In this document: positions 59,771 through 64,000 of the stretch, one piece after another
Numbering within the stretch: position 1 is the first letter of the stretch
Layout of the letters: the number at the start of each line of letters is the position of its first letter
NCBI RefSeq assembly: GCF_030499575.1
Contig: NZ_JASTLC010000001.1
Coordinates: 7,092,001 to 7,156,000, forward strand
Reading direction: 5' to 3'
Source: Streptomyces sp. DG2A-72
GTDB lineage: Bacteria; Actinomycetota; Actinomycetes; Streptomycetales; Streptomycetaceae
DNA: 64,000 nucleotides
The notes under the pieces: generated by a model
Database searches by the model: none
What the model saw: only the letters and a program-made list of their open reading frames with translations
Told to the model about the DNA's origin: nothing
Made by a program: the position numbers and the translations under genes

Positions 59771-60508
59771 CTGCACCCGCACCACCCCCACGACCCCTCC
59801 CACCCGGACTCGCCGGACCCCGTGTACTGGGTCACCCCTCGCCATCTGGCCGGTGACGACGGCGCTCTCGCCGAGCGGATCGGCGACCTGCTGACCGGTA
59901 TGGGCTGGCGCCTGTGGCCAACCTCCCGCCACACCCTGCTGTACGTGAGCCCCGACGAGCTGCGCGGCGCCGAATGGATCCTCGCCAGCTACCCCTTCGA
60001 ACTCGGCGGCTTGCCCGTGGCCTGGCAACTGTCCGTCCGCCCGCACGCAACGAGCGCCCTGACGGAGTGGAACGCCTACTTCACCACCGGCGTCCCGCAC
60101 GAGGCACTCGCCGACCTCCTCATCGCCCTCGACGCCCGCGAGATACCCGAGGTCGGGTTCGACGAGCCGGAGGCGGTCCTGGCCACGCTCGTCGCCCAGG
60201 GCTGGATGAGGGACGTGGACCGGCCCACGACCACCGCCACGGATCCCGGCTTCGCCTCCAGCATGTTGCTGGAGGAACTGCCTCCGCTCATCCAGGACGC
60301 CGACCCGCGCCCCGACCTGATGGGCTGGCAGGCATGGGCGGAACCCGTCCTCGGCGCCCCGTACCTGTGGTGCGCCAGCTTCAGCGCCAGCGTCCCGCAC
60401 GACCTGGTCGCAGTCTTCGCCGCCTCGCTCGCCTCCCCGGTCCCCGTGCCCCGGCGCACCCTGCCAGACGGCGCGCAGGAGCGGCTTATCGTCGTCCGCC
60501 GCGACTGA
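59771..60508 (+). CDS. DUF317 domain protein, probable CTG start
   Basis: About 245 residues. The frame has no ATG/GTG/TTG near a ribosome site except GTG at 59822, but GGAGG (59761-59765) lies five bases before CTG at 59771, giving MHPHHPHDPSHPD before the domain. Two DUF317 domains are seen: VYWVTPRHLAGDDGALAERI, LLYVSPDELRGAEWILASYP and a second with MGWQAWAEPVLGAPYLWCAS, ASFSASVPHDLVAVFAASLA. Function unknown. Confidence 0.65.
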   Translation: MHPHHPHDPSHPDSPDPVYWVTPRHLAGDDGALAERIGDLLTGMGWRLWPTSRHTLLYVSPDELRGAEWILASYPFELGGLPVAWQLSVRPHATSALTEWNAYFTTGVPHEALADLLIALDAREIPEVGFDEPEAVLATLVAQGWMRDVDRPTTTATDPGFASSMLLEELPPLIQDADPRPDLMGWQAWAEPVLGAPYLWCASFSASVPHDLVAVFAASLASPVPVPRRTLPDGAQERLIVVRRD

Positions 60509-60556
60509 CGACACCGCTCGCCACCCACCCCGATGCCTCATCCCCTGGAGGTCTGC

Positions 60557-61450
60557 TTGCCCCTGCCCTTGATCCGGCTTTCCATCTCTCCGAGGAACGG
60601 GACCGCGCACCACGGCGTCGTGATAGGCACCGAGCCGTTGACGGTGTGCGCCACGCACTCGACCGATCTCGCGCCCATCGCGGAGAGCACGGCGCATTCT
60701 CTGTGCCAGAGCTGTACGCGTGCCTGGCTCATCCTCACCACGCACCCCCACCCCGACGGCGAGCCGGATCTCCGGCCCGCCGCCGGCACCGGCAAGAGTG
60801 CAACCGCTCACCGGCCGATCCCGGGGCATCTGCTGGGCTACTGCGGCAAGCCGCTTCACGCGCGCCCGACGTCGGCCCGGCGGGTGTGCGCCAACTGCTC
60901 GTCGCTCGTGGCGGCCCTGGAACGCTTCCATCGCCTCGCGGGTGAGGTGAGCGTGCTCTCCGAGGGATCGTGCCCTCGCGACGAGGCCGTGCTGTGGGCG
61001 CCCAACGGCCGCGGAAACCTTGTCACCGGGCACCGCCGTCATGCCGCCTCCGGCACCGCTTGGTGCGGCACGCCGCTGTCCGGGCCGAATCCCGACGCGA
61101 GCACCGAATGCGCCCCTTGCCGCCGAGCGTGGAGGATCGAGCGCGACCGGCGGACCGGTGCGTTGCCCCGGATGCGGTCCCGTGCCCGCTGGTGGCACCA
61201 GCGCAGGGAGGTGGAGACTTTCGCGGGCCGCGCCGCAGACATCAACTCCGGTGACGTCTATACGCTGTCGGGCTGCCCGGATCAGCACCACGTCCTGACC
61301 GTGACCCGCCCGGCCCGGGGCCGGCGGCTTGCCGTCCTCGTCTATCTCCCTGCTGAAGACGAGATCGTGGAGCTGGGGATGCACCACGACCGCCTGCTCG
61401 TTATCGAACGGCCGCATATGCCGGAGGCGGGCCTGCCCACGCTGGCATGA
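60557..61450 (+). CDS. Cysteine-rich protein with three zinc-finger-like repeats
   Basis: 297 residues from TTG at 60557, placed seven bases after GGAG. Three C-x-C/H units recur with the same plan: VCATHSTD then CQSCTRAW, GYCGKPLH then VCANCSSLV, and WCGTPLSG then CAPCRRAW. Each pairs an early Cys with a later CxxC, spaced about 20-60 residues, as in repeated zinc ribbons. The last 100 residues are a basic/aromatic domain (ARWWHQRREVETFAGRAADI, VLTVTRPARGRRLAVLVYL). Unknown function; may bind nucleic acid. Confidence 0.55.
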   Translation: MPLPLIRLSISPRNGTAHHGVVIGTEPLTVCATHSTDLAPIAESTAHSLCQSCTRAWLILTTHPHPDGEPDLRPAAGTGKSATAHRPIPGHLLGYCGKPLHARPTSARRVCANCSSLVAALERFHRLAGEVSVLSEGSCPRDEAVLWAPNGRGNLVTGHRRHAASGTAWCGTPLSGPNPDASTECAPCRRAWRIERDRRTGALPRMRSRARWWHQRREVETFAGRAADINSGDVYTLSGCPDQHHVLTVTRPARGRRLAVLVYLPAEDEIVELGMHHDRLLVIERPHMPEAGLPTLA

Positions 61451-61524
61451 CCCCGTGCGGCGGTGCGGCACCGGCCTGCTGCGATAGCGCCAGTGTCAGC
61501 CGACGGTCATGACCCAGAACGCCA

Positions 61525-61567
61525 GGGCCCGGTTCTCTCACCTTCGCAAGGTGAGAGAACCGGGCCC
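61525..61567. terminator. Very strong bidirectional terminator
   Basis: A 20-bp perfect stem: GGGCCCGGTTCTCTCACCTT (61525-61544) against AAGGTGAGAGAACCGGGCCC (61548-61567), loop CGC, then TTTT. It lies between the convergent Cys-rich gene (stop 61450) and the broken NUDIX gene (stop 61645), and can serve both. Confidence 0.85.
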
Positions 61568-61644
61568 TTTTCATGCTGTCAGGGCGTTGTGTCTTGCAGG
61601 TGTTCACAGGGCACCCGGACGGTGCGGGTAGTGCGGGAGTAGCC

Positions 61645-61827
61645 CTACAGGCTCCGTAGCGGCAGGCGCCGTGTGAGTTGTTCGACGTAGTGCCGGACAT
61701 GGGGCGGCATCGGCTCGGGCAGCGCGTCGAGCGGAAACAGGCGAAGAGCCTGGCCCTCACCGAGGACCAGTTCGTTCTCGGCACCGTCCCATTCCACGAC
61801 GAACACGTGGGGTGGCGTCTTGCCCTT
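61645..61827 (-). pseudogene. NUDIX hydrolase, C-terminal piece
   Basis: Minus-strand frame ending at TAG 61645: KTPPHVFVVEWDGAENELVL, GEGQALRLFPLDALPEPMPP, HVRHYVEQLTRRLPL. This is the end of a NUDIX fold (the substrate-specificity side) and continues directly from the piece at 62696-62940 if the 868-bp element and one copy of CCCTT are removed. Confidence 0.8.
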
Positions 61828-62695
61828 TGTCCGGTCTCAGTGAAGGTAGCGAACGGTCCGCCCAACGTGGCGAGTCCTCATAGGGGCGGTTCGCTCGCGT
61901 GGTGTTGCCGGTCCGGGGCTGATGGGGCCGCTAGGGTCCCGGGACGTGACGGAGAAGAGGGAACGGGGCTGTTTCTGCGGGTGCGGCAAGAGCGCAGAGA
62001 TGGGCAGGTGGTTCGTTCAGGGCCACGACGTCATCGCGGCCGCCGCCCTGCGCGCTGTGGAGGAACTGCGCCTGCCACGCCAGCTGGTCTCGCTGGGGTT
62101 CGGCCCGGAGCGCTCGGTGGTAGAGGCGGCCGTCCGGGCGGCAGGCTGGGTGCGCTGCCTTGGGTGCGCGTACGTCGGGCCGTCGGCCAACCACACCTGC
62201 ACCGCCGGCGCCCCGGCTAGCGATCGGCCCCCCGCTGAACCCGAACCCGGACTGGAGCAAGCGCAGGAGCCCGTACCACCGAGCCCCGCCGCAGCGTCGC
62301 TGGCTGAGTCCGGGGCTGCCCAGGGCCGATTGCTGCCGAGTGCGGACGACCCAATGTGGGAGGCGGTGCCGCTGCATCTGCGCCAGCAACTGCGGGGCCC
62401 CGCGCACCAGCTCGTGTCGCCAGCGCAAGGGCCGCTGAAGGCGCGGGAGAACCGGCGTCTGCTGAGCGCGGTACGGGCGGCCAGCCGGATGCGGATGACC
62501 GGCGCCCACTGGACCCTGCTGCTCACCACCGGCCGAGAGTCTTTCGGTAGCCCGCACAGCCAGCGTGCCCAGCTGCTGTACGGGGTGCTGGAGCAGGTGG
62601 CGGCTCAGCACGCGGCGCCCGCCGAGGTTGAGGGCGCTTGCCCGCAGGTTCGCCATGTTGAGCGAACTGTTCGCCACCTTCACTGAGACCGGACA
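61828..62695 (+). mobile_element. 868-bp transposon-like element with cargo gene
   Basis: Terminal inverted repeats: TGTCCGGTCTCAGTGAAGGT at 61828 and its complement ending 62695 (first 20 bases identical, five mismatches within 46 bases). A 5-bp direct repeat CCCTT flanks it (61823-61827 and 62696-62700), the mark of transposition. The only gene inside is 61922-62686, whose stop codon lies in the right repeat, and no transposase is visible, so it is non-autonomous or its movement enzyme is the cargo protein. Removing it and one CCCTT restores an intact NUDIX frame. Confidence 0.8.
61922..62686 (+). CDS. Cargo protein of the 868-bp element, putative zinc finger
   Basis: 254 residues from ATG (or 246 from GTG at 61946). 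N-terminal Cys/His pattern CFCGCGKSAEMGRWFVQGHD, then CLGCAYVGPSANHTC: two possible zinc-binding sets. The rest is low-complexity proline-rich (about residues 90-120) and a helical C-terminus (MWEAVPLHLRQQLRGPAHQL, RRLLSAVRAASRMRMTGAHW, RAQLLYGVLEQVAAQHAA). No DDE or serine-recombinase motif is seen. The reading frame ends inside the right inverted repeat. Related proteins in Streptomyces are uncharacterised. Confidence 0.6.
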   Translation: MGPLGSRDVTEKRERGCFCGCGKSAEMGRWFVQGHDVIAAAALRAVEELRLPRQLVSLGFGPERSVVEAAVRAAGWVRCLGCAYVGPSANHTCTAGAPASDRPPAEPEPGLEQAQEPVPPSPAAASLAESGAAQGRLLPSADDPMWEAVPLHLRQQLRGPAHQLVSPAQGPLKARENRRLLSAVRAASRMRMTGAHWTLLLTTGRESFGSPHSQRAQLLYGVLEQVAAQHAAPAEVEGACPQVRHVERTVRHLH

Positions 62696-62940
62696 CCCTT
62701 CTCGTACGCGGTGACCGCGGCCTCCTCGATCGCGTCCGGCACGATGCCGGTCTCCTCCAGCAGCTCACGAAGGATCGTCTCGAGCGGCGTCTCGTCCGCC
62801 TCCGCTCCGCCGCCGGGCATCGACCAGTGCCCAGGCCAGCTGATGCCGGCCTTGTGGTTCCGCAGCTGAAGCACGATCTCATGGCGAGGCGTGGTGACGA
62901 ACGCAAAACACCCGCGGGTCTTCGTCGGCCGGCCTGCCAC
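62696..62940 (-). pseudogene. NUDIX hydrolase, N-terminal piece
   Basis: GTG at 62940 with GAGAGG upstream (MAGRPTKTRGCFAF) is preferred over ATG at 63003. The NUDIX box is complete: GGGAEADETPLETILRELLE plus ETGI (G-x5-E-x7-REL-x-EE-x-G). The frame runs into the element at 62695 and stops shortly (AYEKGVRSQ). With the piece at 61645 the original enzyme had 140 residues, a typical small MutT-like hydrolase. Confidence 0.8.
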
Positions 62941-63059
62941 GCCGGTGACCTCTCTTCGTACGACAGTATCCGCGTGGCGCCCGGCCCGAGGCTGGGGCCG
63001 CATCACGGTTCTGACGGTGCGCAGTTGTCTGGGGACCACGGTAGTGCCGTATGACGAAT

Positions 63060-63095
63060 GCCCCGTCCTCCCCTGGAGGCAGGGGAGGACGGGGC
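63060..63095 (-). terminator. Hairpin terminator after the lipoprotein gene
   Basis: GCCCCGTCCTCCCCTG (63060-63075) pairs perfectly with CAGGGGAGGACGGGGC (63080-63095), loop GAGG. It lies 18 bases after the stop of the minus-strand lipoprotein gene. No T-run, but a 16-bp GC stem is a usual Streptomyces terminator. Confidence 0.75.
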
Positions 63096-63113
63096 GGGAT
63101 GGTGTGTCACGGG

Positions 63114-63800
63114 TCAGTGGGCCAGTGCCGTTCGTACGGCGGCGGCGAGGTGGGCGTTGACGAGGGCGGGCGACCCGGAGACGACCACCAGGATCGTGCC
63201 GCTGCGGATCGCCGTCTGCTTGACGACACTGCGCTGGCCACCGGCGCTGTACGTGAGCAGCTGACTCCACTGCTCGTCACCGAGCCGGGGCGCACTCACC
63301 TGCTGGGTACGCATGTCGATGAGCGTGCTGCCCACCGACACCTGGTAGGCGGGGCACGACGTCATGGCGTTGAAGATCCGGTTCACGCCCGTGGACAGCT
63401 TCGGGGCGGTGTCGCTGTATAGCTCCTCGGACACCTCCGAGCCGTTGGATGCCGCGTAGGTGAAGGTCACCTTCGCCGAGTGGGGAAAGTTGAGGCTGCC
63501 GCCAGTCGCCGCCTGGCCGCCGAGCTCGGCCAGCGCCGGGCAGCCGATCACGGTGACGTCGTCGTGCTGCTGCACGGTGTCGGGCTTGCGGGTGTAGCCC
63601 TCGCCCAAGTCGGTCTCGTTAAGGAGCCGTTTGGCCAGTGCGGCCGAGGACAGCGGCGTGGCCGCCGGGGTGTTGTGGTCCTCCGCGTGCGCGGCTGCGG
63701 TGGAGGACGTGGGGTTGGAGGGGCCGGAGGTGTTGTTGGAGCAGCCCGCCAGGGCCAGGACGAGGCCGAGGCTGAGGACGGTCGTGGTGTGCAGGCGCAT
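63114..63800 (-). CDS. Lipoprotein
   Basis: 228 residues from ATG. Signal peptide MRLHTTTVLSLGLVLALAGC with lipobox LAGC, then a Ser/Thr/Asn-rich linker and an extracellular domain from about residue 50 (ALAKRLLNETDLGEGYTRKP, VTFTYAASNGSEVSEELYSD, NRIFNAMTSCPAYQVSVGST, TILVVVSGSPALVNAHLAAA) of the PknH/sensor-like type common in actinobacteria. Two cysteines are probably bridged. Anchored on the outer face of the membrane; role unknown. Confidence 0.75.
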   Translation of the reverse strand: MRLHTTTVLSLGLVLALAGCSNNTSGPSNPTSSTAAAHAEDHNTPAATPLSSAALAKRLLNETDLGEGYTRKPDTVQQHDDVTVIGCPALAELGGQAATGGSLNFPHSAKVTFTYAASNGSEVSEELYSDTAPKLSTGVNRIFNAMTSCPAYQVSVGSTLIDMRTQQVSAPRLGDEQWSQLLTYSAGGQRSVVKQTAIRSGTILVVVSGSPALVNAHLAAAVRTALAH

Positions 63801-63805
63801 GCGGA

Positions 63806-63886
63806 AAACCCCTAAACGGCGCGGTGCGGACGGTCTGACCGGGCCGGCCCTCCAACTGCCGGCAGATGCGAAGGGGGTAGGGGTTT
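63806..63886. promoter_or_regulatory. Inverted repeat before the lipoprotein gene
   Basis: AAACCCCTA (63806-63814) and TAGGGGTTT (63878-63886) are exact complements 63 bases apart, just upstream of the lipoprotein start. The layout resembles the split repeat at 13623/13691. Could be a paired operator or a chance pair of 9-mers. Confidence 0.35.
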
Positions 63887-63894
63887 CGAGAGGG

Positions 63895-64000
63895 TCAGTG
63901 CCCGAGGTGACGCAGGCCGTCCTCCAGGGTGGGGTGCCAGTGGTCGACGGGACCGGAGTTGCGGTTGTACCAGGCGGCGTCCAGACGCGGCTCGATCACC
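63895..64000 (-). CDS. C-terminus of a minus-strand gene, cut by the window edge
   Basis: Reading into the window from the right, a frame ends IEPRLDAAWYNRNSGPVDHW, then HPTLEDGLRHLGH and TGA at 63895. The composition is protein-like, but only 34 residues are visible. No family can be assigned. Confidence 0.5.
   Translation of the reverse strand, partial: VIEPRLDAAWYNRNSGPVDHWHPTLEDGLRHLGH

Overview
The window reads as Streptomyces (or a very close actinomycete): very high GC throughout, many TTG/GTG starts, genes overlapping by 4 bp (ATGA, GTGA, TTGA), and families largely confined to streptomycetes (DUF317, DUF4913, DUF6233, DUF6238, SCO6880-type). No rRNA, tRNA, CRISPR array, integrase or replication gene is visible. 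It is accessory DNA, either a large plasmid or a chromosome-arm island; the sequence alone does not say which.

Layout. (1) 1-13317, minus strand: one long operon for an actinobacterial type IV-secretion-like conjugation machine: a wall hydrolase (SLT plus NlpC/P60), a small membrane subunit, a VirB8-like and a TrbL/VirB6-like protein, an SCO6880-type protein, a VirB4-like ATPase, secreted and lipoprotein subunits and several Streptomyces-only proteins. Its 3' tail is decaying (a gene with three frameshifts, then a gene without an ordinary start codon). (2) 13846-29785, plus strand: a dense run of element genes: DNA methyltransferase, DUF4913 protein, RelE-like toxin, GNAT enzyme, SH3 secreted protein, regulators, an ATP-grasp/MFS/HAD cluster and a sortase-type surface protein. 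Palindromes of the ATCCCCGGTT/AACCGGGGAT type lie before three of its transcription units and look like shared operators. (3) 30036-42503: a small ATP-dependent DNA ligase gene cut into three colinear pieces by two insertions. The first (7.8 kb) carries a canonical terpene synthase, an IS256 remnant, a sigma-factor-like operon and a secreted HNH nuclease; the second (2.3 kb) carries an IS701-like remnant and a TPR gene. (4) 43918-47621: a terpenoid cluster of polyprenyl diphosphate synthase, cytochrome P450 and a second terpene synthase with altered metal-binding motifs. (5) 47686-53670: an ISL3 transposase gene split by two group II introns (one RT without and one with an HNH domain). (6) 53953-58439: membrane proteins, a zinc-ribbon/HEPN-like protein and copies of a dispersed repeat of about 43 bp. 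(7) 58973-64000: DUF317 genes, a cysteine-rich triplicated protein, and a NUDIX gene interrupted by an 868-bp element with 46-bp inverted repeats, a 5-bp target duplication and one cargo gene.

How it fits together: the conjugation operon and the DUF-rich run are probably parts of one mobile element, transcribed divergently from the 13.3-13.8 kb region and possibly controlled together through the palindromes. The right half is a collection site for insertions: three genes (ligase, ISL3 transposase, NUDIX hydrolase) can each be rebuilt by removing inserted DNA. The most unusual items are the cargo-bearing 868-bp transposon, the paired introns, and the P450/terpene synthase cluster with the noncanonical cyclase.
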